From an uncultured Chlorobiaceae bacterium (GTDB lineage: Bacteria > Bacteroidota > Chlorobiia > Chlorobiales > Chlorobiaceae), in contig CAJEXQ010000001.1 of NCBI GenBank assembly GCA_903994635.1, positions 124,001-188,000 on the forward strand: a stretch of DNA of 64,000 nucleotides, read 5' to 3'. The position numbers were made by a program, and so were the translations under genes. Below the pieces are notes generated by a model. It saw nothing but the letters and a program-made list of their open reading frames with translations. It was not told the origin of the DNA and did no database searches. This document shows positions 1 to 9,091 of the stretch, piece by piece. Position 1 is the first letter of the stretch. Each line of letters begins with the position of its first letter.

Positions 1-794
1 AGTGATGGTTTTTTTTCAAGCTCCTGCCATGCGGGAAGGAGCAGCATCTCGTCTTGCTCCCACACGCTTCCTGCAACCAGTACGGTGCTGCTTTCAAAGA
101 GAGGTTTGATGTGTGCGACTTTTGCCGTATTCTTGCTTCGTAGAAGAACCTGGTCAACCCTTGGGTCGCCTGCAGTTTCCGCCTGCTCGCAATTGAATAT
201 CTGCCTGAAAGCAAGAGTATCCCTGTCTGAAATCGTATAGATTTGATCAAAGAGATGAAAAATGTTCCGATAAAATCCTTTGAGTAAAGGGTTGAAGTAG
301 GGAGCATTATCCTGGAGCACCGCTGCGGCAAGAATCAGTTTTGTGCCAAATTCTTTTGCTTCACGGAGATGGTTTGGCCAGAAGTCGTAGCGCATAAGCA
401 GCATTACATCGGGCTTGAGCAGCGACACCAGCTTTCGGGCATTAGTGCGAGTGTCGGCAGGCAGATAGAAGACTGCAGAAGCATCCGGAAAGTTTTTCCT
501 GGCGTTGTATCCAGAATCGGAAAAAAAAGAGACGAAAAGAGTGATTTTCGGGTGGTTCGCTTTCAGTGCAGCAATGATCGGGCGTGCCTGCTCAAACTCG
601 CCGACTGAGGCGGCATGAACCCATAATCTGAAGGTGGATAAGGGGAGTTTGTCGATTTTTTGTTCCAGGTCTTCGAACAAGCCTTTTCGTACCCTGAAAA
701 AAATTTTGAGCTTGGGGTGCAGAGGGTTCAAGAGCTTCGCAATTCCAAGAGCAATGGGGATAAGGACGGTGTAGGGTAAAAAGGCTGGGATCAT
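1..794 (-). CDS. waaA: 3-deoxy-D-manno-octulosonic acid (Kdo) transferase, C-terminus cut by window edge
   Basis: The reverse strand reads an open frame from an ATG at 794 to the left edge, about 264 codons. It starts with a hydrophobic anchor (MIPAFLPYTVLIPIALGIAK, residues 1-20) and carries HAASVGEFEQARP at about residues 60-72. That is the hallmark of family GT30 Kdo transferases; E66 matches the conserved catalytic-base glutamate. Further on it reads LVAGSVWEQDE, the usual GST/S-W-E-E/D region. The enzyme adds Kdo from CMP-Kdo to lipid A precursor at the cytoplasmic face of the inner membrane. Family members are about 420-430 residues, so roughly the last 40% lies outside the window. Recognition is by motif. 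Confidence 0.9.
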   Translation of the reverse strand, partial: MIPAFLPYTVLIPIALGIAKLLNPLHPKLKIFFRVRKGLFEDLEQKIDKLPLSTFRLWVHAASVGEFEQARPIIAALKANHPKITLFVSFFSDSGYNARKNFPDASAVFYLPADTRTNARKLVSLLKPDVMLLMRYDFWPNHLREAKEFGTKLILAAAVLQDNAPYFNPLLKGFYRNIFHLFDQIYTISDRDTLAFRQIFNCEQAETAGDPRVDQVLLRSKNTAKVAHIKPLFESSTVLVAGSVWEQDEMLLLPAWQELEKKPS

Positions 795-1209
795 AACAAA
801 TTTATTCTGGCTATTAAAACCTTGCTCCCCTCTGGGGCGTGAAAACAAAAAGCATTTATCTCAATGCCGCAGGTATGACATATTGATAGAAACTTGTTGA
901 ATTGTTCCAAAGGTACAATAAAAAAAGCTTAAAATGTTGCATGGGCAGGGTCGCGCATTGATAATTAGTATTGTCCCGTGAAAAAAAATAAATTCGTCAT
1001 TTACAAAATAAAATGGTACTATTCTGACGTTTTTAATGCGTGGTGAATATGCTAAGAAAGAACGCAGTGAAATTTATGGTTGTAACAGGCCTTGATTTCA
1101 GCGTTTGTGACGATTCGATGGCGCCAGGGTTTGCCTGATGTTGCCCCGATGTTTTCGGCTGATGAGAACTCTTCTTCATTTTTTTCTTTCCTGCATTGCT
1201 GCCACTCTC

Positions 1210-1231
1210 GCCTCATACGAGGCATTTTTTT
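1210..1231 (+). terminator. Terminator-like hairpin in the deaD leader
   Basis: GCCTC (1210-1214), loop ATAC and GAGGC (1219-1223) form a 5-bp stem, followed by A and seven T residues (1225-1231). It lies only 28 nt before the chosen helicase start. It could end a short upstream transcript or act as an attenuator. The rest of the 464-bp gap 795-1258 is AT-rich and holds no convincing gene. Confidence 0.5.
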
Positions 1232-1258
1232 ATCAATGATATGGAAAGGAATAATACC

Positions 1259-3046
1259 ATGAAAGAACAGCAATTATTGCCGACGGATTTTCACGCCCTC
1301 CAGCTTGCCGAGCCCATAATGAGAGCGCTTGAAGAGGTTGGGTACGAAAATCCGACACCGATTCAGGCCCAGACAATTCCCCTTATTCTCGAAGGGCGTG
1401 ATGTTCTTGGTCAGGCCCAGACTGGAACAGGAAAAACCGCAGCCTTTGCGTTGCCGATACTCTCCAATATTAACATTGATCAAACAGAACCCCAGGCGCT
1501 TGTGCTTGCCCCCACAAGGGAGCTTGCCATACAGGTAGCCGAGGCATTTCAGCGTTATGCTGAATATCTCAAGGGTTTTCATGTTGTCCCTATTTATGGT
1601 GGCCAGGATTACGGCATTCAGCTCCGGATGTTGAGACGGGGTGTGCATGTTGTTGTCGGCACACCCGGTCGTGTTATGGATCACATGCGGCGAGGAACGC
1701 TTAATCTCTCCTTGCTGAAGTGTCTTGTTCTTGACGAGGCTGATGAAATGTTGCGTATGGGATTTATCGATGATGTCGAGTGGATTCTTGAGCAGACCCC
1801 CAAGGGGCGTCAGGTTGCTCTTTTCTCGGCAACAATGCCGTCGCAGATTCGCCGTATTGCTCAAAAATATTTGACGAATCCTGCTGAGGTAACCATACAG
1901 ACCAAAACCACGACGGTTGCTGCCACTCGTCAGCGCTACTGGATTGTCGGAGGCAGCCACAAGATCGACATTCTGACCAGAATTCTTGAGGTTGAGCCAT
2001 TTGATGGTATGCTCATTTTTGTGCGTACCAAGACCATGACCATTGAACTTGCCGAAAAGCTTCAGGCAAGGGGATATGGCGCTGCCGCACTGAATGGAGA
2101 TATGCCACAGAGTCAGCGTGAGCGCACCGTCGAGCAGTTGAAAAACGGCACACTGAGCATTGTCATTGCGACTGATGTTGCCGCCCGGGGCCTCGATGTT
2201 GATCGCATCAGTCACGTTATCAACTACGATATTCCTTCAGACACAGAATCCTATGTTCACCGCATTGGACGCACCGGACGAGCCGGACGTACAGGCGATG
2301 CCATTTTGTTTGTTTCTCCACGAGAGAAAAACATGCTTTACTCTATTGAAAGGGCAACCCACAGCCGTATTGAGCTTATGGAGCTGCCTACAACGGAAGT
2401 TATTAATAATAAAAGGGTTGCGAAGTTCAACCAGCGCATTACGGACAGAATTGCCGCTGAAGATCTTGGCTTTTTTACCAACCTCATCGAGCAGTATTGT
2501 CATGAGCATGATGTGCCAGCGCTTGATGCTGCTGCAGCCCTTGCCTCGATGGTGCAGGGCGAAACACCGCTTCTTTTATCCAACAAACCAGAGAAAACAA
2601 GGTCTCATGAGGATCGTGAAGGATCGGGAAGAGAGCGCAGTTCAGAAAGAGAGCGTGGACCAGTCAAACGGAGAGGCAAGGGTGAAGCTTATGGCGACGA
2701 AGGCAAGGAGAGGTACCGCCTTGAGGTTGGCAGTGAGCATGGTGTGAAGGCAGGCAATATTCTCGGTGCGATTTTGAATGAGGTCGGTCTCGATCCAGAA
2801 TCGGTCGGCCATATTTCGATCAATGAGGCATACAGCACGGTCGAATTGCCGCAGGGGATGCCGGATAATGTATTTCATGAGCTGAGAAAGGTGAGGGTAT
2901 GTGGCCGTCAGTTGAGACTCACCAAAATGGAAGATCAGGAGCGCGAGTCAGCTTACGCCCCCAAAAAGAGTTTTAAAAAACCATATAAACCCGCAGGCAC
3001 AGAGACCACCTTCTTTACCGGAAATAAAAAGAAGCGAAAGGGGTAG
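1259..3046 (+). CDS. deaD: DEAD-box ATP-dependent RNA helicase (CsdA/DeaD type)
   Basis: This 595-residue protein has the full DEAD-box core: Q motif near residues 11-36, Walker A AQTGTGKT at 53-60, PTRELA, VLDEADEML, SAT, and the C-terminal HRIGRTGRAG. A charged linker follows, then a DbpA-type RNA-binding domain from about residue 495 (RYRLEVGSEHGVKAGNILGA), then a basic tail. Such helicases unwind structured RNA in ribosome assembly and mRNA decay, especially in the cold. I chose the ATG at 1259 because AAAGGA lies 8 nt upstream; an in-frame start at 1196 would run through the leader hairpin. The leader is long, as is common for cold-shock helicases. A small membrane-protein gene follows after 11 nt. 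Confidence 0.95.
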   Translation: MKEQQLLPTDFHALQLAEPIMRALEEVGYENPTPIQAQTIPLILEGRDVLGQAQTGTGKTAAFALPILSNINIDQTEPQALVLAPTRELAIQVAEAFQRYAEYLKGFHVVPIYGGQDYGIQLRMLRRGVHVVVGTPGRVMDHMRRGTLNLSLLKCLVLDEADEMLRMGFIDDVEWILEQTPKGRQVALFSATMPSQIRRIAQKYLTNPAEVTIQTKTTTVAATRQRYWIVGGSHKIDILTRILEVEPFDGMLIFVRTKTMTIELAEKLQARGYGAAALNGDMPQSQRERTVEQLKNGTLSIVIATDVAARGLDVDRISHVINYDIPSDTESYVHRIGRTGRAGRTGDAILFVSPREKNMLYSIERATHSRIELMELPTTEVINNKRVAKFNQRITDRIAAEDLGFFTNLIEQYCHEHDVPALDAAAALASMVQGETPLLLSNKPEKTRSHEDREGSGRERSSERERGPVKRRGKGEAYGDEGKERYRLEVGSEHGVKAGNILGAILNEVGLDPESVGHISINEAYSTVELPQGMPDNVFHELRKVRVCGRQLRLTKMEDQERESAYAPKKSFKKPYKPAGTETTFFTGNKKKRKG

Positions 3047-3057
3047 ACCCGAACACT

Positions 3058-3537
3058 ATGTCAGTTACTTCATTCAGGGAGCTTGTCCCTATTCTGCAAA
3101 CTGCCATTGGCCCGATGATTCTCATATCGGGCCTTGGTCTTTTGCTTCTTACCATGACCAACCGGCTTGGTCGAATTATTGATCGTTCACGATCACTGCT
3201 TGATGATCTTGAATCCTATCCGGAATCCTATATCCTCAGAATCAATAAGGAGGTAGCCATTTTATGGAAACGGGCCCGCTACATCCGTATATCAATTTTG
3301 CTGGCCTGTGTTACTTGTTTTGGAGCGAGCTGGCTTATTATCCTGCTTTTTCTCAGTGCGTTGGTCAATCTTGATCTCCCGATGTTGTTGTCGGGTATAT
3401 TTATTGTCAGCATGCTCTGCCTGAGCGTTTCGTTGCTCTTTTTCTTTTTTGACGTTAACATGACCCTCTCAGCCCTGAAAATCGAGATGGAAAGCCACGA
3501 TAAAAAAAGACTCATCATCGAGACGTCGCGACGATAG
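3058..3537 (+). CDS. DUF2721 family membrane protein
   Basis: This is a 159-residue protein with three clear hydrophobic segments: residues about 13-34 (around PMILISGLGLLLLTMTNR), 77-103 and 107-129. The sequence TMTNRLGRIIDRSR after the first segment is typical of the DUF2721 family, whose function is unknown. The second and third segments form a hairpin, and a charged C-terminal tail follows. It starts 11 nt after the helicase stop, so it is probably co-transcribed with it. I infer an inner-membrane location from the hydrophobic pattern only. The family assignment is from pattern recognition and says nothing about activity. Confidence 0.75.
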   Translation: MSVTSFRELVPILQTAIGPMILISGLGLLLLTMTNRLGRIIDRSRSLLDDLESYPESYILRINKEVAILWKRARYIRISILLACVTCFGASWLIILLFLSALVNLDLPMLLSGIFIVSMLCLSVSLLFFFFDVNMTLSALKIEMESHDKKRLIIETSRR

Positions 3538-3570
3538 ATCGCAAGGACTCGTAGTCACCAAAAGCAGTCT

Positions 3571-4485
3571 TTATCCTCTGGGGTGAAAGGTTTTGTGGAC
3601 TTCCTTGATGAATGAGCGGTCGATGTGGGCGTAGATTTGGGTGGTGACTATTGAGCTGTGGCCAAGCATCTCCTGGACTGCGCGAAGATCGGCGCCTCCC
3701 TCAAGGAGATGGGTTGCGAAGGTGTGGCGGAAGGTGTGCGGGCTGATTTTTTTTTTGGTTCCTGACATGATGGCATATTTTCGCACCATGGCAAAGAGCG
3801 CCATTCGTGACAGTTTTGTTCCCCGTGCATTGAGAAAAAGGTAGTCATCAGAATCGTTTTGTACGAGGGAGAGCCGAAGCTCCGATTGGTATCGGGTTAC
3901 CCATGAAATGGCGGAGTTGCCAACGGGTACAAGCCTCTCTTTCGATCCCTTGCCAAAAATTCTTATAAAACCAGCCTCAAAATAAAGGTTCTGCTGCTGG
4001 ATATTGATGAGTTCACTGACTCTGACTCCCGTTGCGTAGAGCAGTTCAAGTATCGCTTTGTCGCGCAGGAGATATTTGCCCGGGGGTACAAGAGTGAGTG
4101 GGGTTCCAAGCAGCCGGAGGGTTTCATCAACAGTGAGGACGCTTGGCAGGTACCTGGCCTGTTTCGGCTGATGGAGGTTCTCTGCCGGGTTTGTATTGAG
4201 TGTGCACTCGATCAACAGAAATTTATGAAGCGAGCGGATCGCAGAGATATTTCGGGCCATTGAGCTTGCCTCAAGGCCTATGGAGTAAAGCACAGTAATG
4301 AACTCTTCGATATGTGGGGTTTTTACGCTTTCAATTGCTCTGGAGTTTTGCTGCATGAAGAGCATATAGCGCTTAAGATCGTTGTTGTACGACTCTCTGG
4401 TGTTTGCCGAAAAGTTTCGTTCAATCGTCATGTAGTTGAGGAAACTCTCAAGAATTTTTCGGTAGTGGTTATCCAGCCTCTCCAT
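3571..4485 (-). CDS. xerD: Tyrosine recombinase XerC/XerD
   Basis: This 304-residue protein has an N-terminal SAM-like core-binding domain (YMTIERNFSANTRESYNNDL) and a C-terminal catalytic domain. The catalytic set is visible: Arg in ATGVRVSEL, Lys in GKGSKERLVPV, HTFRHTFATHLLEGG, a His in LGHSSIVTT, and Tyr in QIYAHID. Xer recombinases resolve chromosome dimers at dif with FtsK. I chose the ATG at 4485 (GGAG a few bases upstream); a longer frame to 4704 would overlap rsmB deeply and adds no family sequence. The start follows the rsmB stop by 4 nt, so the two are co-transcribed. XerC and XerD cannot be separated by eye, so the symbol is tentative. No phage genes are adjacent, which favours the housekeeping enzyme. 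Confidence 0.85.
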   Translation of the reverse strand: MERLDNHYRKILESFLNYMTIERNFSANTRESYNNDLKRYMLFMQQNSRAIESVKTPHIEEFITVLYSIGLEASSMARNISAIRSLHKFLLIECTLNTNPAENLHQPKQARYLPSVLTVDETLRLLGTPLTLVPPGKYLLRDKAILELLYATGVRVSELINIQQQNLYFEAGFIRIFGKGSKERLVPVGNSAISWVTRYQSELRLSLVQNDSDDYLFLNARGTKLSRMALFAMVRKYAIMSGTKKKISPHTFRHTFATHLLEGGADLRAVQEMLGHSSIVTTQIYAHIDRSFIKEVHKTFHPRG

Positions 4486-4489
4486 CACG

Positions 4490-5779
4490 CTACTCTCCGA
4501 TTTTACGCAATAGTTGGCAGAATCCGCCGTCAAAGCCTTGACGTTCGCCAGGGAGGGTGAGTATTGCCTTGGCTTGGTCAGCCATAAAATCAGGATGTCG
4601 TTGCAGAAAGGCTTCAATCTGCTGGCTGTTTTCTTCAGCTTCAATGGAGCAGGTTGCATAGAGCAGCTTCCCGTTAATTTTAAGCAGTTCTGCCGCATGA
4701 TCAAGAAGCTCGGCCTGTAGCGTCTGGAGTTCGTGAATTTTTTCAGGGCTCACTTTCCAGCGTAGTTCTGCCCGTCGGCCTAGAACCCCGGTGCCCGAAC
4801 AGGGAGCATCAAGCAGTATGGCATCGGGCTGGATGTCAGGTACAAAGTGTCGGGCATCGGCGGCTACGGTTGTAATGATGGTAATGCCGAGAGCCGCTGC
4901 GTGGGCCTCTATTCTCGGAAGTTTTTGTTCATAGCGATCAACGGCAATAATCTGTCCGGAGTTCTGCATCAGCTCGGCCATGAAGGTGGCTTTTCCGCCG
5001 GGCGCAGAGCAGAGGTCAACCACAACTGTGCCGGGAGCTGGGTTGAGCAGCAGACAGGCAAGGGCCTGAGTCGGGTTCTGGACGGTAAGCCGTCCATCGG
5101 CCACGGCAGGCTCAAAGCGGTTAAAATCTTTTGAAAGAAAGAAGTTTTCAAGGGAGCACTCTTCGTGCGCGGCAGCAGCTTCAGTGTCAGAAAAAAGCTG
5201 CTTGAAGGAAGTTTTCAGCCGGTTGATTCGGAATCCAAAAAGCGGAAACTGGTTGTTATACCCAAGGATTGACTCTGTTTTTTCCCTCCCGAAGGCAGCA
5301 ATCCAGCGCTCGACCAGCCACTGGGGGTGTGAGTATTGAATGGCAAGCTGTTCTTGCGGGTTTTTTTCTATCAGCCACTCATCAAGGGTGACACTCTCTG
5401 GAGTAATTTTTCTTAAAACACCGTTTACTAATTTCGACATTCTCTCACCTTTGTACTTTCTTGCGAGCTTCACGCATTCATTGACAGCAGCCCAGTCGGG
5501 AACCTTGTCGAGAAAAAGAATCTGGTAAGCACCGAGGCGGAGAATATTTCTCAGTACTGGCGCAGCTTTTTCAAGATTGTGGTGGTAGAATTGGCCGACA
5601 ATAAAGTCAAGCTGAAGCCGGTAGCGCAGCACTCCATTGACAAGCCCGGTTGCGAGTGCCCGGTCTATTCTGTTCATTGCAGAGTGTTGCAGCGTCCGGT
5701 GCAGAATCTGGTCAGATCGTTGCTTTCCGGTTTCAAGTGATTGCAGAACATTCAGGGCCAGTTCGCGAGCAGTGATCAT
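4490..5779 (-). CDS. rsmB: 16S rRNA (cytosine-967-C5) methyltransferase
   Basis: The protein is 429 residues, the usual length. Residues 1 to about 130 form a NusB-like RNA-binding domain (ARELALNVLQSLETGKQRSD). A SAM-dependent methyltransferase domain follows, with VVDLCSAPGGKATFMAELMQ as the SAM loop, LLDAPCSGTGVLGRR holding the motif IV cysteine, and LLYATCSIEAEEN holding the catalytic motif VI cysteine. It would methylate C967 of 16S rRNA during 30S assembly. It is followed directly by the Xer recombinase gene. No clear ribosome-binding site precedes the ATG at 5779, but family alignment at the N-terminus supports this start. Confidence 0.93.
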   Translation of the reverse strand: MITARELALNVLQSLETGKQRSDQILHRTLQHSAMNRIDRALATGLVNGVLRYRLQLDFIVGQFYHHNLEKAAPVLRNILRLGAYQILFLDKVPDWAAVNECVKLARKYKGERMSKLVNGVLRKITPESVTLDEWLIEKNPQEQLAIQYSHPQWLVERWIAAFGREKTESILGYNNQFPLFGFRINRLKTSFKQLFSDTEAAAAHEECSLENFFLSKDFNRFEPAVADGRLTVQNPTQALACLLLNPAPGTVVVDLCSAPGGKATFMAELMQNSGQIIAVDRYEQKLPRIEAHAAALGITIITTVAADARHFVPDIQPDAILLDAPCSGTGVLGRRAELRWKVSPEKIHELQTLQAELLDHAAELLKINGKLLYATCSIEAEENSQQIEAFLQRHPDFMADQAKAILTLPGERQGFDGGFCQLLRKIGE

Positions 5780-5883
5780 GGGGAGTAATTAAAAGCGGTT
5801 CATGTACATTGCATTCTTGTTGTTTGTAAAATACTATTCCCTGTTGTAGATTGGGCAGACTAAATGTTCTTTTTAAGATTTAG

Positions 5884-5994
5884 CTATCATCCAGAAAGGC
5901 GGAGGGACTGGCCCAGAGAAGCCTTGGCAACCATCATTGCACAATGATTGGTGCTAATTCCATCCCGGAGGTGAATTTCCGGGAATGATGATGG
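5884..5994 (+). ncRNA. SAM-I riboswitch (S-box)
   Basis: The conserved S-box core is visible: GGAGGGACTGGCCC, then GAAGCCTTGGCAACC, then GGTGCTAATTCC. It is closed by a P1 helix pairing CTATCATC (5884-5891) with GATGATGG (5987-5994). It lies about 140 nt upstream of metX in the same direction. S-adenosylmethionine binding would lower expression of this methionine-biosynthesis gene. The expression platform is not an obvious U-tract terminator. Confidence 0.92.
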
Positions 5995-6046
5995 TATGTA
6001 TCCCTTTCAGCAGGTTCATACCTACTCCTCAGACATTTTCCTGTAA

Positions 6047-6116
6047 CTTGTTGTGCTTCAAGTGAAGTGCGCTTTCCGGGGCGATAGCGCTACCAGTGTG
6101 GTGGATTTCCAACAAG
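6047..6116 (+). promoter_or_regulatory. Predicted multibranch RNA structure between SAM riboswitch and metX
   Basis: CTTGTTG (6047-6053) pairs with CAACAAG (6110-6116). The enclosed sequence folds into CTTC-AAGT-GAAG (6056-6067) and GCGCT/AGCGC (6069-6073 with 6086-6090), with a small third hairpin near 6093-6104. The element ends 16 nt before the metX start. It may be the riboswitch expression platform acting on translation, or a separate regulatory RNA. I know no family that it matches; the folding was done by eye. Confidence 0.4.
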
Positions 6117-6132
6117 CTTTTGCATAACTGAT

Positions 6133-7200
6133 ATGAGGCGCATGAGAGCATTTACTGAAATCATTTCCGAAAAAACATGCTATTGTGATTTGAATGCTCC
6201 CTTTACTACAGAGTTGGGGGGAGTGTTACCTTCTGTGCGAGTAGCTTATCGTACCTGGGGCAAACTGAATGCCGAGAAAGATAACGTGATTCTCATCTGT
6301 CATGCTCTGACCGGTTCTGCCGACGCCGATGGATGGTGGGAGGGAATGTTTTCGAAAGGAGGCGCCTTCGATGAGAGTACGGATTTCATAATCTGTACGA
6401 ATGTGCTTGGAAGCTGTTATGGTACAACAGGCCCTGTCTCCCTTAATCTACTGACCGGAAGCAACTATGGCCCCGATTTCCCGTTCATTACCATCAGGGA
6501 TATGGTGCATGTTCAGCGTCTCCTGCTTGCCGGTTTGGGTATTGAGCGGGTCAAACTTGCTGTTGGCGCCTCTCTTGGCGGGATGCAGGTGCTTGAGTGG
6601 GGTTTTCTCTACCCTGATGTCGTTAAGGCATTGATGCCGATGGGCGCTTCTGGTCGTCACTCGTCGTGGTGTATCGGGCAGAGCGAGGCGCAGCGACAGG
6701 CGATTTATGCTGATCGTGACTGGAATGATGGCTGGTATACCGAAGCTCATCCTCCTGCAAAAGGGCTTGCCGCTGCAAGGATGATGGCCATGTGCAGCTA
6801 CCGTAGCTTTGAAAACTTCCAGTCACGCTTTGGTCGTGAGCTTCAGAATGAAAAAACTTTCAAGGTTGAGAGCTACCTGCATCATCAGGGCCGGAAATTG
6901 GTCGAGCGTTTTGATGCCAATAGCTATATTTTACTTACCAAAGCGATGGATATGCACGATCTCGCCAGAGGCAGGGGAGAGTACGAAGAGGTGTTGGGCT
7001 CCATGCAGAGCCCAGTCGAAATTCTCTCAATCAATTCTGATATTCTCTATCCCAAAGAGGAGCAGGAAGAGCTTGCCCGGCTTATGCCGAAATCAACGAT
7101 TCTTTACCTTGACGAACCTTACGGTCACGACGCTTTTCTTATTGATGTTGAAAAGGTCAGCGGTATGGTGCGGAATTTTCTTGATCGTCTTGAACCATGA
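6133..7200 (+). CDS. metX: Homoserine O-acetyltransferase
   Basis: This 355-residue alpha/beta-hydrolase-fold enzyme has the nucleophile elbow GASLGGMQ with Ser147, Asp303 in INSDILYP and His332 in YGHDAF, the MetX catalytic triad. The N-terminal region PSVRVAYRTWGKLNAEKDNVIL and the HALTGSADADGWW block are also typical. It acetylates (or, as in some MetX proteins, succinylates) homoserine in the first committed step of methionine synthesis. It sits under a SAM-I riboswitch, consistent with end-product control. The start may be 6133 or the in-frame ATG at 6142, which has a GAGG 4 nt upstream. A strong hairpin terminator follows the stop. Confidence 0.93.
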   Translation: MRRMRAFTEIISEKTCYCDLNAPFTTELGGVLPSVRVAYRTWGKLNAEKDNVILICHALTGSADADGWWEGMFSKGGAFDESTDFIICTNVLGSCYGTTGPVSLNLLTGSNYGPDFPFITIRDMVHVQRLLLAGLGIERVKLAVGASLGGMQVLEWGFLYPDVVKALMPMGASGRHSSWCIGQSEAQRQAIYADRDWNDGWYTEAHPPAKGLAAARMMAMCSYRSFENFQSRFGRELQNEKTFKVESYLHHQGRKLVERFDANSYILLTKAMDMHDLARGRGEYEEVLGSMQSPVEILSINSDILYPKEEQEELARLMPKSTILYLDEPYGHDAFLIDVEKVSGMVRNFLDRLEP

Positions 7201-7211
7201 TTTTGGCAGGT

Positions 7212-7251
7212 CTGGGAGCGCCGAGCTTCAGCTCGGCGCTCCCAGTTTTTT
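7212..7251 (+). terminator. Rho-independent terminator of metX
   Basis: A perfect 15-bp GC-rich stem joins 7212-7226 to 7231-7245 across a TTCA loop, followed by six T residues on the plus strand. The T-run touches the serS stop codon on the opposite strand, so the hairpin separates two convergent genes. It lacks a T-tract in the serS direction. Confidence 0.92.
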
Positions 7252-8531
7252 CAGATCTCTTCAAATCCGGTGTAGCGCTGTAATACCTCTGGCACCTTGA
7301 TATGTCCCTCCGGTGTCTGGTAGTGCTCAAGCAGGGAGACCATGAGCCGGGATGTCGCGAGACCTGAACCGTTCAGGGTGTGCACAAACTCCGGTTTTGA
7401 CTTGCTGTCGGGCTTGAAGCGGATGTTTGATCGCCTTGCCTGGTAATCCTCAAAGTTTGAGCAGCTTGATGCCTCAAGATATTTCTGTTCCGCTGGAGAC
7501 CAGACTTCGATATCATAACATTTTGTTGCATTGGCGCTAATGTCGCCACTGCAGAGCAGCAGAACGCGGTAGGGGATTTTCAGCGCCACGAGAATTGCTT
7601 CGGCATGGGAGCGAATCTCCTCGAGCGCTGCGTAGGACTCTTCGGGTCGGGTAAACTTCACCATCTCAACCTTGTTGAATTGATGCACCCGTAGGAAGCC
7701 TCGGGTATCCTTGCCATAACTACCCGCTTCGCGACGGAAACAGGCTGAGTAGGCGGTATAGGAGATTGGCAGTGTTGCGGTATCAAGCATCTCGCCCCGA
7801 TGGAGGTTGGTAACTGGCACCTCAGCGGTTGGAATGGCATAGAGGTCATCTTCACCGATGTGATAGACCTGGTCGGCAAATTTTGGCCACTGCCCTGTTC
7901 CTCTCAGCGACTCCCTGTTCACCAGAAAAGGTGGAAACACCTCGGTGTAGCCATGCCGTTCAGAATGAGTGTCAAGCATAAAGTTGATCAGGGATCGCTC
8001 CAGACGGGCACCTTTGCCAATGTAGGCAGGGAAGCCCGCACCGCTCACCTTTGCACCGCGCTCGAAGTCGAGAATGCCGAGGGATTTGCCCAGTTCAAGG
8101 TGGTTTTTTACCGGAAAGTCGAGGTCGTGTACAAAGGCGACTGGCTCTCCAAAAATCTGGTTGTCAGCAGCGCTTCGTCCGGTTGGAACTGAAGCGTGCA
8201 GTTTATTGGGAAGCGCCAGAAGAATATTCTCAATCTCCTCTTCAATCTGGTCGAGCGCACTATCCATAAGAGCAATCTCTTCGGAGACCGATTTCATCTG
8301 GATGATCAGCTCATCCGGCGAACCGGTTCCCTTTTTTTTCATCTCAGCAACCTCTTTGGAGACTTTGTTGCGTAGCGCTTTCTGTTCGTCCGTACGTTGT
8401 ACAAGCTCTTTGCGCTTTTTGTCGCATTCGAGCACCCTGTGCAGTTTTGGCTCTTCTGCAGAGAGTTGCCGGTTGTGCAGCATAGCCAGAACTTCGTCAG
8501 GATTTTGACGTATATAGTTGATATCAAGCAT
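7251..8531 (-). CDS. serS: Seryl-tRNA synthetase
   Basis: The 426-residue protein has the N-terminal antiparallel coiled-coil arm (about residues 30-110, rich in K, E and Q) that grips tRNA-Ser. A class II catalytic core follows, with motif 2 in [17 protein letters not shown] and motif 3 in [17 protein letters not shown]. It charges tRNA-Ser, and tRNA-Sec where present, in the cytoplasm. The start [14 protein letters not shown] is the family norm. The next minus-strand gene upstream (YqeY-like) ends 18 nt before it, suggesting co-transcription. Confidence 0.97.
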   Translation of the reverse strand: MLDINYIRQNPDEVLAMLHNRQLSAEEPKLHRVLECDKKRKELVQRTDEQKALRNKVSKEVAEMKKKGTGSPDELIIQMKSVSEEIALMDSALDQIEEEIENILLALPNKLHASVPTGRSAADNQIFGEPVAFVHDLDFPVKNHLELGKSLGILDFERGAKVSGAGFPAYIGKGARLERSLINFMLDTHSERHGYTEVFPPFLVNRESLRGTGQWPKFADQVYHIGEDDLYAIPTAEVPVTNLHRGEMLDTATLPISYTAYSACFRREAGSYGKDTRGFLRVHQFNKVEMVKFTRPEESYAALEEIRSHAEAILVALKIPYRVLLLCSGDISANATKCYDIEVWSPAEQKYLEASSCSNFEDYQARRSNIRFKPDSKSKPEFVHTLNGSGLATSRLMVSLLEHYQTPEGHIKVPEVLQRYTGFEEI

Positions 8532-8549
8532 AGTGGTCGATGGAAGGGG

Positions 8550-9008
8550 TTATGCTGAAAGCAGTGACTTGACAATCTGCTGAACCCTGGTGCCGTCAGC
8601 TTTTCCCTTGAGTACTTTCATCGCTTCAGCCATCACTTTGCCCATCTCTTTCATGGATGCAGCACCTGTTGTTGTGATAATATCCTGTATTACTGCCGTT
8701 ACCTTCTCGTCGGAGACTGGCGCTGGAAGATACTCCTCAAGCACGGCCAATTCTGCCTGTTCTGTTTCAGCGAGGTCGAGACGATTGCCAGCGGTAAACT
8801 GCTCAATGGCATCACGCCTTTTTTTTGCCAGACTCACCAGCACCTCCAGCTCCTGCTCTTCCGTCAGTACGGCAGTGCCGCCAACACGGATGGAGACCTC
8901 TTTTTCCAGCAGCGCTGCACGAATTGAACGGACAGCATTCAGGCGAGTTTTATCGCCACTTTTCATCGAACTTTTCAGATCCTGATCTATTTTTTCTTTC
9001 AGACTCAT
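8550..9008 (-). CDS. GatB/YqeY domain protein
   Basis: The 152-residue protein matches the YqeY family: MSLKEKIDQDLKSSMKSGDKTRLNAVRSIRAALLEKEV at the start and LPAPVSDEKVTAVIQDII plus MKEMGKVMAEAMKVLKGKADG near the end. The fold resembles the tail domain of the GatB amidotransferase subunit that binds tRNA, but the free-standing protein has no established reaction. It lies directly upstream of serS and downstream of the pterin reductase gene on the same strand. The link to tRNA metabolism is suggested by that neighbourhood but not proved. Confidence 0.88.
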   Translation of the reverse strand: MSLKEKIDQDLKSSMKSGDKTRLNAVRSIRAALLEKEVSIRVGGTAVLTEEQELEVLVSLAKKRRDAIEQFTAGNRLDLAETEQAELAVLEEYLPAPVSDEKVTAVIQDIITTTGAASMKEMGKVMAEAMKVLKGKADGTRVQQIVKSLLSA

Positions 9009-9091
9009 GGTGGTGGATGTTCAGCAATTGTAAAAGGTGAACCACAAAATAAAGGAAAAAAGCAGCTTTCCCACATTTGAGTGTGGTTTCT

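Noticed and set aside
369..608. 79-residue plus-strand frame inside the first gene
   Set aside because: It lies antisense to the Kdo transferase, whose minus-strand motifs (HAASVGEFE) run through it.
1274..2215. 313-residue minus-strand frame antisense to the DEAD-box helicase
   Set aside because: Its sequence has no family features, and the plus-strand helicase motifs cover the whole stretch.
3571..4485. Phage or integron integrase
   Set aside because: The Xer-like recombinase is coupled to rsmB and has no attachment site, cargo or phage genes nearby.
6047..6116. tRNA-like reading of the structure upstream of metX
   Set aside because: The 7-bp outer stem is suggestive, but there is no TpsiC-loop consensus, no proper T-stem and no plausible anticodon arm.
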